Below the pieces are notes generated by a model. It was given only the letters and a program-made list of their open reading frames with translations, was not told the origin of the DNA and did not search any database. Of a stretch of DNA of 64,000 nt, positions 45,992-57,124 are shown piece by piece. Numbering within the stretch: position 1 is the first letter of the stretch; every line of letters begins with the position of its first letter. The DNA is from Dipteris shenzhenensis (taxonomy: Eukaryota > Polypodiophyta > Polypodiopsida > Gleicheniales). The translations under genes were made by a program, and so were the position numbers. Location: assembly GCA_047967505.1 (NCBI GenBank), contig CM106538.1; one strand, 5' to 3'.

Positions 45992-46724
45992 ATATCTACA
46001 TTTGCACTTAACAAAAAATTTTGTTTGAAACTACGAAGTCAAGGATACTACTTAGCTTGGAAAATATCTAATGTAAATCTAGACATCCATTTCATACCTA
46101 TATAATATCAACTAATTGTTCTAAGATAATGTAGGTCTTTTCTCTCATTCCTCTTACAAGCAAACTTAGTCTGCAATGATCTCTAACATATAATGGGTGC
46201 GTTGATACAAGCTGGCAATTGCGAGCTACACAACCAGCTAGACTTTCATCAAGTTGTTATCAGCTGGCAAATGCAAGCCACAACTGACGAAAGCCAGGTA
46301 TTTTCTTATAACTTATAAGTAGATGTAAACTATAATATAACATTTTCCATGTGCGAGTGGTTACTGATTGGCATATGCGGATCACCCACTGGCATATGGT
46401 TCAAAGGTATTTTATACCCATATGCGAGTGGTTACAAGGTGGCCTAAGCGGACTCCCCATTGGCACATAGATATTTCCAAATATTGTCATATATTCTTTA
46501 CTAGTTTTTTGATATCTAAATATATAAGTAGTTAACTATTAAAAGTGTGTTACTACACTACATTTTAAAAGCTAATGTCTATGAAAAAGAAACTTTTCTC
46601 CTTTTCTTTTTGTAAAAGAAACTTTAAATATATTTACATGAAATCAATTTTGGAAAAATAAATGAAAAATAAACTTTTCTCCTTTTCTTTTTGTGAAAAA
46701 AACTTAAAATATATTTACATGTAC
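45992..46724. repeat. AT-rich region with two short duplications
   Basis: Around 46350-46460, CGAGTGGTTAC and TGGCATATG phrases are duplicated about 75 bp apart. At about 46587-46640 and 46670-46720, a unit with AAACTTTTCTCCTTTTC and ATATATTTACATG is duplicated. No coding. Confidence 0.6.
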
Positions 46725-47763
46725 ATCATTGCTTTCCAAACATTGCCCATGATTACCAAAGCACATAATTTTAACAAAAACATCAATGCTTTTTTGCAAG
46801 CCCACATCTACAAGAATTAAGTGAGGTGAGGAGAATGAAACAATATGTAAAATAGTTTTGCCAATATCAATGATGGGGCTACGGTTCAATATCATCCTCA
46901 ATGAGATCAACCCTTGCCAAACTATCTACTTCAAAATCCAAACAAGTGTTTAGATCTACAAATACATTCAACCCACTACTACTTGTGCTACTCATGTGCT
47001 CATCGAAATCAGCATCACCAATGGTAGGCTCATCCTCACAGGTAATGGCCTCAATATCTGTATCTCCTATCTCATGATCATCCTCCTCTCTCGTATCACG
47101 ATCATCATCACGTCCATGGCCATGATCATCCTCCATACGCTCCATATTAGTAAATGTACTATACATCACTTTGGAACGTGGCATAATAGGTATGACATGC
47201 CACCATCTATTATTATCCACCATTGGTTGATAGACAACCTAATTCAAACACAAATACAATCATGTTATTTTTCTTGCATCAAATATTTAAAAGCGAGTAT
47301 TTTTATATGTGTGCACAGTACCTATTCACATTGTTGCGGTAGTACTAGTGTGTCCTTCCTACTTTGCCAAAACTTTGTGGAGTCAATAGTTACAAAGCCA
47401 CTTGCATGGCGTTTGATTGTTGCATTAGGGCCTCTTTACACCATGTCCTTAAACCACTTTACATCCAAAACATACACAAAGAAGCATCGAAAGTCAAGCA
47501 TAATAATATCTTGGATTATGCCACAATAATCATCCATGGCTCCATTGGCTCCCTCAAAGCTAGCAATGACGCCGCAATCTTGTGTGTTTCTCTTATCATC
47601 AATCCGTTGTGTTCGAAAATGCTTGCCCTCACACCATATAGCATTGAACATAGTGCACTACACCAAGGAAAAATCAATTAAATAAGCAATCTAAATTATT
47701 GGAAGCTCTTAACTTATGCATAACATTCTATATACCGACCTTGCTCATGCATCCCCTAGCATA
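46725..47763 (-). mobile_element. CACTA transposase 3' fragment (DUF4216-like), copy 1
   Basis: About 1.04 kb matches 61247-62273 in the same orientation at roughly 97% by eye. Minus-strand coding is MFNAIWCEGKHFRTQRI and DDYCGIIQDIIMLDF...VYVLDVKWFKD (47651-47436). After an intron it reads NRWWHVIPIMPRSKVM and an acidic tail DLIEDDIEP (47223-46879). This is the C-terminal DUF4216-type part of plant TNP2-like CACTA transposases. The catalytic part is absent, so it is a fragment. Both ends of homology are abrupt. Confidence 0.82.
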
Positions 47764-48045
47764 AGTCTACAGTGCCCCTACCCACACCTTGGTCTGTGAG
47801 ACATGCACGGTGAGAAACAAACCAATGTGCAAGAGAAATGCTTGGAGGGTACCATTGCGTAAGGGGCACAATGGAAGAGTAAAAAGAAATCTGGCTTGCA
47901 AACCTTTGAGATGAATGCTTTCAACAATGTCTACTTAGATGTTGAGAAACTGCAACAAGCAATGGTCAAATTCTATGGCATGAGAGAAGATGGTAAGAGG
48001 AAATCCATTATAGCATTGCACTTTACTTAGTTCATTTCCTATATC

Positions 48046-49590
48046 ATGTTTATACTAATGATTTTTCTCTTTTGTTGTACAGATTGCAATGGAAAGCTCA
48101 TATTTGTCATCAAAATGGATGAAGCTCAATCGGTAAAAGAACACAAGCTAGAGAGAGTCAGCATCTGCATTATGAATAAAGCCTTAGCCTTTGTTCAAGG
48201 GAATGAAGAAGTAGAGCAAGATTTCTCAGTGCAATCAGAGAAAGATATATGGTGGCTTGCAACATTTGAGACCCCGAAAGAGTGCCATGAGACATTGAAG
48301 TAGGTTCTAAATAGAACAGGAATCCCATCGACTATCTGAAGACAACAGGAAGGGCAAATATTGACAATCAATGGCCATGGAACGTTTCAAGTTGAATGGC
48401 ATCCTGCTGGTGATTCAAAAACCCTCAAGTGCCTGCATGGTTGTGATACAGGGGAAAATGTTGCATGTGTTCACAATGTAAGCAAAAGGCTAGCTTACAA
48501 TGGGAGAATGGCATTCTATCTTGCAGCCAAATGCAAGCTCTGAATCGCAACAAGAAGGATCCAAAGTGGGATCCCATCTTGCCCATTCCACTTGAGAGAG
48601 TACACATATGTACTTTACATGCAGAACTATGTGTACTTGATAAGTTGTTGTATTTGCATCTTGTTTATGCTTGGAATTTAATTCTACAAGAAGTATCCGC
48701 ACGATGCATTGCAGAAGCTGAGAAGTTGTTGTCAGAGATGGGATTCCATGGAGGTGTCAAACTTAAGGAGGATAAGAAAATGTCTGGGGCAACATAGAAT
48801 CTTCCTACAAAAGTGTCCATGGGTGGAGGGAAGGCTAGGAGATTCCTATCGAACCACAATCTCAACAAAGACAAACATACATTGTCTCAAAGTAGTTTGG
48901 GTTGGGAATACTGGAAAGCATTGTGTGAATGCATGACCAATAAGGCTTCTCATCCTCAAGTAGCAACTTTGAGAGTTAAAGTATGGACAAAGGTAGATGC
49001 ATTGATAAAATTGCTTCGCCAGGTTCAAATCGATGAGATGTATTATGAAAGGTTCGGGATGGCTGTGAAAGAGTTTATGCAATTAATGGTGAAAGCATGG
49101 GGGGAGTCGCACATTATGCATTACATGGTAATCTTGGCACCATCGTAATATTTAGCACTTGCTTTATAAATAGTTTTGGTTGCTGATTGGATTCTCATCA
49201 TGTTTACAACATCTTCTCTATGCACATGGACCATGGTTTGTACAAAATTGGGGTCCTTTGTCAATTTGGAATATACAAGGCATGGAGAAGTTGCACTATA
49301 GAGCCAAGGCAGCCTACTTCAAGAACTCAAGGCATGGTGGTGGTGTCACTCATAGCAATGCATTCCATGAGATGTTCAACTGGTTTTTTAGATGTTTACT
49401 AGGAAGGACTTTGAAGTCTGAAAAGGCAAAGGCATTAGAACTTGCAAAAGCAGTTCAAATTGTATCAAAGAATAGAAGGCATAGTGCTTGGAAAGCATCC
49501 ATAGGGAGTCAAGGAGTCGCACGTTGGTTGCAAGCTAGAGTCAGAGAAGGGAGCAGATGGGTCCAACCACCAACAGAAGGTATGGTGTAG
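48046..49590 (+). pseudogene. Unknown coding region, several exons, broken
   Basis: Readable protein pieces run in order. The first is CNGKLIFVIKMDEAQ to TPKECHETLK (48083-48300). Then TINGHGTFQVEWHPAGDSKT (48361-48420), and a Cys-rich CLHGCDTGENVACVH. Then IPLERVHICTLHAELCVLDK (48590-48650), EAEKLLSEMGFHGG (48713-48755), KARRFLSNHNLNKDK and SLGWEYWKALCECM (48830-48940). Last come GPLSIWNIQGMEKLHYRAKA (49252-49311) and WLQARVREGSRWVQ (49525-49567). Frameshifts lie near 48470-48545 and a stop at 48795-48797. It reads like one former large protein, perhaps transposase-related, but I do not recognise the family. Confidence 0.45.
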
Positions 49591-49689
49591 TTGTATACAA
49601 ATATGAAATAAATATATTGCTTATTTTGACCACAATTTGTGTACTCACTCTTTAATATCTTGCTTATTTTGACCACAATTTTTGTACTC

Positions 49690-49905
49690 ACATGACGTTG
49701 GGGAAAGTGGGGACATGGTGAAGGAGGGGGGAGAGAAGGGAGGGGCATGGGGTGGGGCAAGGGGAGGGGTGGAGTGGTAGCAAGGGTGGGGGGATGGGGG
49801 TATGGGGGAGGGCGACGGGTGTGGGTAGGGCAAGTAGGGGGAGGGAAAGGGGGAGGGCAACGAGGGTGGGGGGGGTTGGAGGGGTTAGGGCAGGGGCAAG
49901 GGGCA
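49690..49905 (+). repeat. G-rich low-complexity tract
   Basis: About 215 bp on the plus strand with dozens of GGG or longer runs separated by 1-7 bases, suitable for G-quadruplexes. Frames across it are Pro/Leu-rich artefacts on the minus strand. Confidence 0.9.
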
Positions 49906-50204
49906 CGATGAAACCCTAAATGTAATTAAAAGGGATGTTGAAACATGATGGGCCCTTATAAAAAGTTAAAAAAAACCCTAACTCTCATTATTCAATGGAA
50001 AGAGTGAAGAACACTGCTAGACCCACTGGACGCCACCTCCACCCTTCCTCCTCTAGCTCCACCACCTCCATACCTATCCGACTCCAGTGGTGCCTCCCCT
50101 GACTCTTGTGAGCCCTCCCCTAACTCCCCCAAGTCCCGTGAGCCAACTCTCCAGTCTCTTGAGCCTTCTTCTCCTCCCAAGTCCTATGAGCCAACTCCCC
50201 AGCC

Positions 50205-50400
50205 CTAAGAGCATGAGCCTTCCCCTCAGCCTTCTCCCCAACCTTCCCCTCAGCCTTCCCCTTAGCCTCATCAGCCTCAGCATGACCCTCAACCTTCCCC
50301 TCAGCCTTCCCCTCAGCCTCAACCTCCACCTAACCCTTAGCCTTCCCCTTAGCCTTCCCCTCAACCTTCCCCTTAGCCTTCCCCTCGGCCTTCCCCTCCC
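50205..50400 (+). repeat. CCTTCCCCTCAGCC minisatellite
   Basis: Tandem 6- to 12-bp units CCTTCCCCTCAG/TTAG occur about 15 times. In one plus-strand frame they read as Pro-Ser-Pro-Gln repeats with scattered stops. They lie about 120 bp before the histone-like sequence. Confidence 0.85.
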
Positions 50401-50523
50401 CATGAGATCCCTCTCCCCATTGAACAAAATGTGTTCAATAACCTCCCGGATATAGAGAGGCTTCCTGAGGGTCAATAGACTGCCAGGAAGAGCACCATCT
50501 TCCCTCTCTCCAAGATACAGCCC

Positions 50524-50959
50524 ATGGCAGAGATGACCCCTGTGCCCATGAGGAGGGTAAAGTAGACTCCTAGGAAGCCCCATCCCAAAGAAGGCCAAAG
50601 CTCCAGACGTCAGCAAGAGGAGGACTCAGAGAAGAACCAACATAGATAGGAGCAGCGAAAGAAGTTCAAGGCAGGCAGGAGGCCATGGGAAGGTGTTCGG
50701 GTACCTGTAAGGCTCCCACCAAGAGTCAGGAAGCTGTACCAAGCAAGTGGTATGCAAGATCGCACAGGGATACAAGGATGATGTGCGCTTCAGCACATGA
50801 GCTATGGGGGCACTCCAAGAGGCTGTAGAGCAAGTGACCACTGCTCTGTTCGAGGACGCCAACTTGTGTGCCATCTATGCAAAGCGCGTCATGGTCATGG
50901 ACAAGGACATGGCTCTGGCGAAGCGGTGGCTATGGAGTGACCCAAGTTTGAAGCCCTAG
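50524..50959 (+). pseudogene. Histone H3-like pseudogene (divergent H3 variant)
   Basis: The C-terminal part is open from 50801 to the TAG at 50957-50959. It reads [38 protein letters not shown] and KRW, matching the H3 histone fold (ALQEA, LFED.NLCAI.AKRV..M.KD..LA.R). Just upstream, IAQGYKDDVRFS matches the H3 loop before helix 2, but a TGA at 50798-50800 interrupts it. Further up, RKLYQ and KKFKAG sit where H3 has RKLPFQ and HRYRPG, in another frame, so there is a frameshift near 50735-50745. A Lys/Arg-rich tail from the ATG at 50524 has two more stops and is unlike the canonical tail. It ends SDPSLKP, longer than H3. No introns are seen. H3 packs DNA in nucleosomes. This copy cannot make an intact protein unless read-through or splicing rescues it. 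Confidence 0.8.
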
Positions 50960-51138
50960 ATTCTATTGCAGCCCACTCTTAGGACTTAGAACACCCCCTA
51001 CCCTTGAAGGCACTATCTTGTATCTAAGGCCCAAGGGCTGATTTTTTAAAATAAAATATATCGACATTCTCTACACTATCGCATTGTTGTATATTTTCCA
51101 TTTCAATGCTTGCAGTAAATGATCACTTTAAGTTAAGT

Positions 51139-51300
51139 TTTGAATTCTTTCAAATCTTGAAGGAATTTCATCATCGTGCATAAGGGAAAAGTGTCCGGCA
51201 CATCGCCAGGTAGGTTTTGGCCTTTCTAGGGTCCTGGCGACATGCTAAACACTTTTCCCTTTTGCGCAACGGTGAAATTCCTTCATGATTTGATAGAAAT
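51139..51300. mobile_element. Fold-back element (imperfect inverted repeat, about 70-bp arms)
   Basis: The left arm (51139-51213) and the reverse complement of the right arm (51232-51300) share TCAAATC, TGAAGGAATTTCA, AAGGGAAAAGTGT and TCGCCAGG in order. The loop is about 18-20 bases. Arms match about 80%. This could be a small MITE or a decayed stem-loop. Confidence 0.75.
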
Positions 51301-51522
51301 GAACTCTTGATACCCAAAATTGGTGAAAATGATACTAAATTGGCTAGAAATTTATTAAATTAACACAATTAAAATGATGGAGAAAATATATCATCAATGA
51401 CTTAAACAAAATACAATGGAATTCATGACAAGCAATGATAACTGAAAATAAATAATAAAGACATGTAGTCATGTATCCATTGAAATATCCATTTAAATAT
51501 ATGTTTATAGATACAAAAGGCC

Positions 51523-51960
51523 TCACAGGCTATCTTTCTTCTTGGCTAGTTTGAGTACATCGAGAATAGGGGTCTTTGAATCCCCTAGTGGATTCCTAGA
51601 TATAAATATAGCCGCAATAGCACTAACATCCTCCTCTCCTACTGCCAAAGACATAGCCATTGTTGTCAATGCCCTGCCATGAATGTTTGATCCAAAGGCA
51701 TTGATAGCAGCTAGGAGGTGTACTAAAATGACTTTGTCAGCATTCTGAGTAATGTTGGAGTATTCGATAGTGCGCGACAATGCCTTGCCCTTCAGTAGCT
51801 CAAAGGACCTTGAGGAGGAAATTTTCCGTGAAAGACCACGATATGCTCTACGACTTTGCCAAGTTAATGGGCCAAAGAATGATCTTGCCCAAATGTGCTG
51901 TGAACATTAACCCATCGAGATGAGAATTCATCAAGCTCGAACGCATCCTGCAACAATTCA
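51523..51960 (-). pseudogene. Possible downstream exons of the 53-kb unknown gene
   Basis: The frame 51780-51523 reads TIEYSNITQNADKVILVH, LLAAINAFGSNIHGRAL, SAIAAIFISRNPLGD and ends LAKKKDSL. Just upstream WVNVHSTFGQDHSLAH and EHIVVFHGKFPP appear in other frames. It looks protein-like but matches no family I know. Whether it joins the frame at 52241-53023 is a guess from strand and distance. Confidence 0.35.
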
Positions 51961-52240
51961 ACAAACATTAGAAGACTGACAAAACAAATTATACTGAAAG
52001 AACATCAAAATAAAAAATATTGTTCAAACTTACCACTACAGTGTCGTCGGCTTCTATCCCTTCCTCATTTGCAATGTTGATGGAACCAAGTGCTATGTGA
52101 TGTTCCATTTGGGAGGTGGATGCTTTCTCCTGACCTGTGTTGGAGGTGGAAGCTTCTGCACGAGAGGGTTATGCATCGTATATAGACATGTATGCATCCC
52201 TCATTGAAACCAGCATCGTCAAGAGAAAGTCTTCCATTGT

Positions 52241-53023
52241 CTAGTCTTCAGTACCTAAAACCCCGGGATCTTTGACACTTGTGTCAACATCGAACCCCGA
52301 TAGGACTCCAAGTGCCTCATCCTCTCGTAGTCCAAAAAGAATCTCTGTGTCATGGAGGAATACGTACTCTTCTCCATTGATGATGAGGGGGGCCAAGGAC
52401 CATAATTTTGAGTCTGGGTCAACGGTCTTCGATGCAGATTCTTGCTCTACTGGGGGCTCTTGAAGTAGGCTCAATGCTTGAGCTGCTTCCATGTCCTCTA
52501 TTGGATCGTCAAGACTCTCTTCCATGTAGATGTCCGAGTCTAGTCTAGGGAGGACCAGATAAGCAGTTCTAATAGAGGGGGTGCTAGACGATGAGGCTTC
52601 TTCCTCTAAATTTCCTTCTTGGAGAAGGAAGATGAATGTCATCTCCCATGAAAGGAATTTGGTGCCTGTATTTCCTATGATCCTTGCATCTAGGATGTCT
52701 TGAACTTCGACTGTCCTAAACCCTTCATCTATAAGGTTGTCACAAAAGCGAGCCAAGCGCTTTACAAAGTTGGGTTCCTCTATGAACAGATACTTTATGT
52801 AATCTATGGGAACCCATCTCTTTGAAGTGTGGTCAGGTGTATAGGCAAAATTTGAGAAATTATCTTGCATGTAAAGGATGAGATCTGAGAAGTCATCTTT
52901 GACTTACATATATGTGCCTAGGACATCTAAAGTTCTATCAAACACTAAAAATAGCTCTTCCTCACGATCTGCAAATGCAATTTGTGAGATGAAGTCATGG
53001 AACGCAGTTCTAGCTGAATCCAT
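52241..53023 (-). CDS. Unknown acidic protein, one in-frame stop
   Basis: From ATG at 53023 the frame reads MDSARTAFHDFISQIAFADR, then EELFLVFDRTLDVLGTYM and a TAA near codon 40. After that 209 codons stay open from 52870 to 52241: RWVPIDYIKYLFIEEPNFVK, FCDNLIDEGFRTVEVQDI, SWEMTFIFLLQE, and a Glu/Asp/Ser-rich C-terminus with NGEEYVFLHDTEILFGLRED. The TAA lies in ATATGTAAGTC, a good splice-donor match, so it could instead lie in an intron. No domain or relative is recognised. It may be a host gene, a captured gene or an element ORF. Confidence 0.45.
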
Positions 53024-53305
53024 GGCAAATAGCAGTTGATGGAGGGAGTTACTTCCAAGGACGAGAGTTTCTATGGCTCTCTAAATGTAAAAGTGAGAAT
53101 GTGATGTAAAAAGGGATCTTACCCCTTAATATATATCAAAACCCTAAAAATTAAAAATAATAATAAAATCCCCAAATTTTTTGAAAAACATTTACCACCA
53201 TGAACTGAAAGGAGAAAACATTAAAAGAAATAACATTTTAATTTAATTGTCCATCATCTTTTAAAGCAATAACTAGGATTTGACAGACAAAAAATTAAAT
53301 GCTAC

Positions 53306-53800
53306 ACTAGTCAAACACATTGTTAGCAATCTTCAAAGTTGCACGAGGAATGAAATTGGCACTATGCATGCACTTCTCCACACGGCAACTGATCTTACCA
53401 CCATTTAAGGTAAAGTAGACGGACTTTGACATGCCATCCTCCATGACCAATGGGTGTTCTCACACATCCCTTAGAGTCCATTGCCATGTGACATTCACAT
53501 TCTTGACATCTTTCTCTTCCACATCAATAGACAAGCTTACCCCCGTATTGTCTTCATCATTAGAGTCTAGGGGAAGCCACCAGCCATTTGTTTTCTTCTA
53601 GCGCCTATACTGAAAAGCTAAATACAACATTTGGCATGACAAATGGTATCTAATAACCACATTGTCTTTACATGCATGACATTGAAACACATCACCCTTT
53701 TGGTCACCTGACTTGGTTCCCCAATTCATCCCAAGTAAATCTTCAACAGCATTTTTATCTACACGCTTGCAGGACCACATAGTTTTTGTTCTATGCATAT
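53306..53800 (-). pseudogene. Unknown coding remnant
   Basis: Two pieces are readable on the minus strand. The first is 53798-53598 with GDVFQCHACKDNVVIRYHLS (a C-x2-C then H-x2-S). The second is about 53560-53306 with NVNVTWQWTLRDV, stop, EHPLVMEDGMSKSVYFTLNG and KISCRVEKCMHSANFIPRAT. They look like successive exons of one protein. Family unknown. Confidence 0.35.
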
Positions 53801-54337
53801 GTATATTCTAAAATAAAGAAGCAAAAATGTGCAGAGGCATAAACCAAGATACCCTTGCCCATTTAGATCCAAATGTAAACTTCATGGCCATGCCCACATC
53901 CTTTGCAATCTTGTCCTTGTACGATTGCAAAATGTCCTCGAGTCCACATTGCTGCAATCCATGTCTTGAAGTTGTGGTGGTGCAATGCTTTGCAGACGGC
54001 CATAGCTTGATGATGTCGTTGGAGTGATGTATGTTGCATTATACCAATACACATTCTTCATTCGCAAGAGGTCAACTTCTCCCCAGCATGCATTTGCTTA
54101 CCTAAATCCTCATGAACCTTAGTGAACTTGCCTATGAATGATTCAATTGATTCCCACTCCTCGAGGTCCAAAGCAAAAACATCTGCCACCATGAATAAGA
54201 GCTCTTAGAGACCAAACACAAAATTTCCAAATGGACTCATTACACTTACAGGTGAAAAAGGTACATAGAAAGAAAGGCTCACAATGTGATGGTATCCTAG
54301 ATTGATTGAATGATGGAGGAACTTCAAGATGCACCCC

Positions 54338-54560
54338 TTCTACTCATGCAAGATGTCACCTCTCTTGCTCTTGGGAAGCTTATGTGAACCGTTGGCCGAT
54401 CCTTCCATCACTATCCAGTCATTTAAGTTGTAGGTGTAGGGGATCCACTCATCCAATGCATTTTTGGTGTTGTGGAAGACACAGGAGGTCACAACATTGC
54501 ATGGTATTGTAGCCTTTCTCCTCACCATGCTTGCAGAGGTTGCAACAGCAAGAATGGGAC
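54338..54560 (-). pseudogene. Unknown coding remnant
   Basis: Minus-strand reading ATIPCNVVTSCVFHNTKNAL, then DEWIPYTYNLNDWIVMEGSA and HKLPKSKRGDILHE. Protein-like composition, unknown family. It may belong with 53.3-53.8 kb. Confidence 0.3.
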
Positions 54561-54579
54561 TCCTACACAAGGCAATGCA

Positions 54580-54830
54580 GCTGAGATGCAGCTCCAACAG
54601 AGGCACAAAAGAGGGAGAAGGAGAGGGACAGAGCAGCAGCAACAGAGGCACAGGAGAGGGAAAAGGAGAGGGACAGAGTAGCAGCAACAGAGGCACAACA
54701 GAGGGAGAAGGAGAGGGATAGAGCAACAACAACAGCAGTAGAGGGAGAAGAAGAGGGACAGACCAGCTCCAACAGAGGAACAGGAGAGGGAGAGGGGAGA
54801 GAGAGACGGAGAGGAGCTACAGCAGGCAGA
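54580..54830 (+). repeat. Minisatellite of about 45 bp
   Basis: About five units of the type CAGAGCAGCAGCAACAGAGG...GAGAGGGA run in tandem (54590-54800). The period is a multiple of three, so plus and minus frames read as 15-residue repeats, but no gene is implied. Confidence 0.85.
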
Positions 54831-55169
54831 GTAGGAGGGAGTAGAGAAAGAGGGGGAAGAGGGAAAATGCATGGGATTTGGTAGGCTGGACCACAACAGT
54901 GGGGAGCAGAGGCCATAGAAAGAGAGAGGGGAGAAGAAAAATTCACCACAAGGGCCCTACCATCCCATTGAAGGTAGTTTTGGGCTCATGTGGGGGAGGT
55001 GCACCTGGTAAAAGGGTCAAACATGGGTTAAGAGGGGGGGGATGGTTTGGGTGGTCCCTAGTGTAAGGGGAGCAACCAATAGGGGCTCTCTGTAGGCCTT
55101 CCCACCCTCCACCTCAACATACCATTGCCCCACACCTTCTAGCACTCTCATTGGGACACCTCAAATCAC

Positions 55170-55668
55170 TCTCTAATCCCTTGAAATTAGGAAAGGGAAT
55201 TCCCGAGGCAGAGGAAATCATCGTGGTGGACATTCTAGTCACAGTCATTTTGCAAATGAACATGGAAATATGTTTCTTGCAAGCGAGGAATTGCATCAGA
55301 CTGATACAATGCACCTAGACACTGATTTCAATCCCAAAGAGGATTTCATCTATCAAGTCGACCAAGTGGAATAGGATCCTTGGTACATCGACAGCGGTGC
55401 ATCATCTCATATGACAAATCATTAGGAATGGTTCATAGAGATGAAACCATTAGAAGGACATAAAAATGTCATCTACACAGCAAATAATACATTGAATCGA
55501 GTTCAAGGGACAGGTGTTATCCTTATGAACAATTTCACTGGTACAAAAGTATTAGTCAAAGATGTGCTCTATGTTTCGAAGCTTAGCTAGAATCTTTTGT
55601 CAGTAGGTCAAATGACAGAACACAATTACAAAGTCATCTTAGCTAGCACTACTTCTATGACTAATCTA
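55170..55668 (+). pseudogene. Copia gag end and protease fragment
   Basis: Plus-strand reading RGRGNHRGGHSSHSHFANEH (gag linker), then DPWYIDSGASSHMTNH (protease active site), EWFIEMKPLEGHKNVIYTAN, and VLYVSKLS, stop, NLLSVGQM. It closely resembles the minus-strand copia at 23.2-23.5 kb, so both belong to one family. Stops at about 55370 and 55423 break it. Confidence 0.9.
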
Positions 55669-56845
55669 AGTTCTCCATGTCCTCGCTCCCTTCTACGCTC
55701 CCTTTTGTGCTCCCTTCTCCACCTCCTTCCTCATCTTCTTCCTCGTCTTCTTGTGTAGGGGCCTGTAAACAAGGGACAACATATATCAATGTATGAAAAA
55801 TCAAATCTTTACTTATAATATTGACATTATTTAATTACTTTCAAATACCTCGGGGGATGCTCTAGTAGCCTGGATATACTGCTCCTCAGTAATCAACCCA
55901 TCATTATAAAAGTGCCTCCATGTATCTCCTTTACGATGGTGGCAGTGGTAGGCTGTCTCGGCAGGAGTAGGGTACCTGCCCACGATATCAAGCTGCAAGA
56001 CGACACAATTTGCGGAGGGGTTAGTACAAAGAAACAACCTCCTAATAAACTACATAAATAATATAATTTGAGATTGATACTTAAAATTGGGCCTCCCATG
56101 ATTCAACACCCCCTGCTCCAAAATGCATGCTTTCATATTGCTCCCTTTGGATCCTTCGTGCCTCCACGTGCTGCATACTGAGTTCCTCCCTCACTGACTT
56201 CATTGCTTTCTTCCACTCACGCTTGTGAGTGGTGTGGGGTGGTCCCCTTGGTGGTTGACCTCCCTCGAGCTTGGCAAGCTTCGCTAGTGCCTGCCTCTTA
56301 AGCGAAGATCTTTTATCGCCAAGTATTGTAACAATCTTTGACTTGGCCCATTTATTTGTGAACTAAAGATTGGGGGGGTTAGGATACCTAGAGCAAATAG
56401 CAGTGAGCGTCTCATCAGCCAACCTCTTTGGCTGGTCTTTGTAGTGGATAAAGCAGTCTCTGTAATTGTTAGCAATTACAGAGCGCATGAAGGCCATGAT
56501 GTCCTTCCCCCGTGCATCCATCAAGATGCCTCCTGTCTGAGTGATGTCATAGAAGATTGTACCATCACACTGAGGCACGTCTAAATCATCTGAATCATCC
56601 TCGTCCCCACCACCACCCCTCCCAAAGCACTGTGCCATGCATCCCCCACCGCTCTCCCTACTACTACGCCTGCTACTGTGTCGTGTCGAGCTAGTACGTT
56701 GGCCACTCGTAGCTGGAGACTGCACGGGACTACGTGGACCACTCGTAGCTAGAGAACCGAGTCTCGACTGCATAGGAGTACATTGACGACTCTGCGAGAC
56801 AGAAGGACCTCCTGACGGCATGGGAGAAGGGGCATAAGACGACAT
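55660..56845 (-). pseudogene. CACTA-associated second protein (Transposase_24 / TNPA-like)
   Basis: The main frame is 56845-56363: a Ser/Pro/Arg-rich start, an acidic stretch GGGDEDDSDDLD, then AFMRSVIANNYRDCFIHYKD and a TAG. Reading goes on in frame with FTNKWAKSKIVTILGDKRSS, HKREWKKAMKSV and FGAGGVESWEAQF to a stop near 56088. After a possible intron, LDIVGRYPTPAETAYHCHHR and WRHFYNDGLITEEQYIQA (56000-55840) follow, then an acidic tail. The RYPTPAE..YHCHHRKGD block recalls the plant En/Spm second-ORF family (PF03004 type). It faces away from the transposase at 57994, with subterminal repeats in between. Confidence 0.55.
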
Positions 56846-57124
56846 GGGGGAAGGGGCTCGGCTGTGTAGCCGGCTGGGCTATGTTGACTCCACTGGGGTA
56901 ATCTCAGCTGGTGTGGGTTTGGGGTGGTTTGGAGTCTATAGTGCTGACTCTTGGGGGGTGTTTAGAGTACCCGTCATGTAGCCGTGTAACTCCCCAGGAC
57001 TAGGAGGGTGCCCTAAAAGGTTATATAACTCCCGAAAGATGGTCTCCCAAAGATGACGTGAGCCTGAAGAGCTTCCTGGACACATGATGAACTGGAAAAA
57101 AGAAAAGAAGAAGATTACTGATGA

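Noticed and set aside
46996-47529. 177-codon plus frame, repeated at 61504-62037
   Set aside because: It is antisense to the CACTA transposase C-terminal exons and includes their intron; conservation comes from the near-identical DNA.
50074-50616. 180-codon minus frame rich in RGRL repeats
   Set aside because: It is the complement of the CCTTCCCCTCAG minisatellite and the H3-like tail; the periodicity explains the open frame.
50524-50959. Calling the H3-like sequence a true CENH3
   Set aside because: The loop before helix 2 has canonical H3 length, and the frame is broken; the evidence supports only a divergent H3 variant pseudogene.
54522-54949. Long Cys/Ser/Leu-rich minus frames
   Set aside because: They lie over the 45-bp minisatellite and are open because the period is divisible by three.
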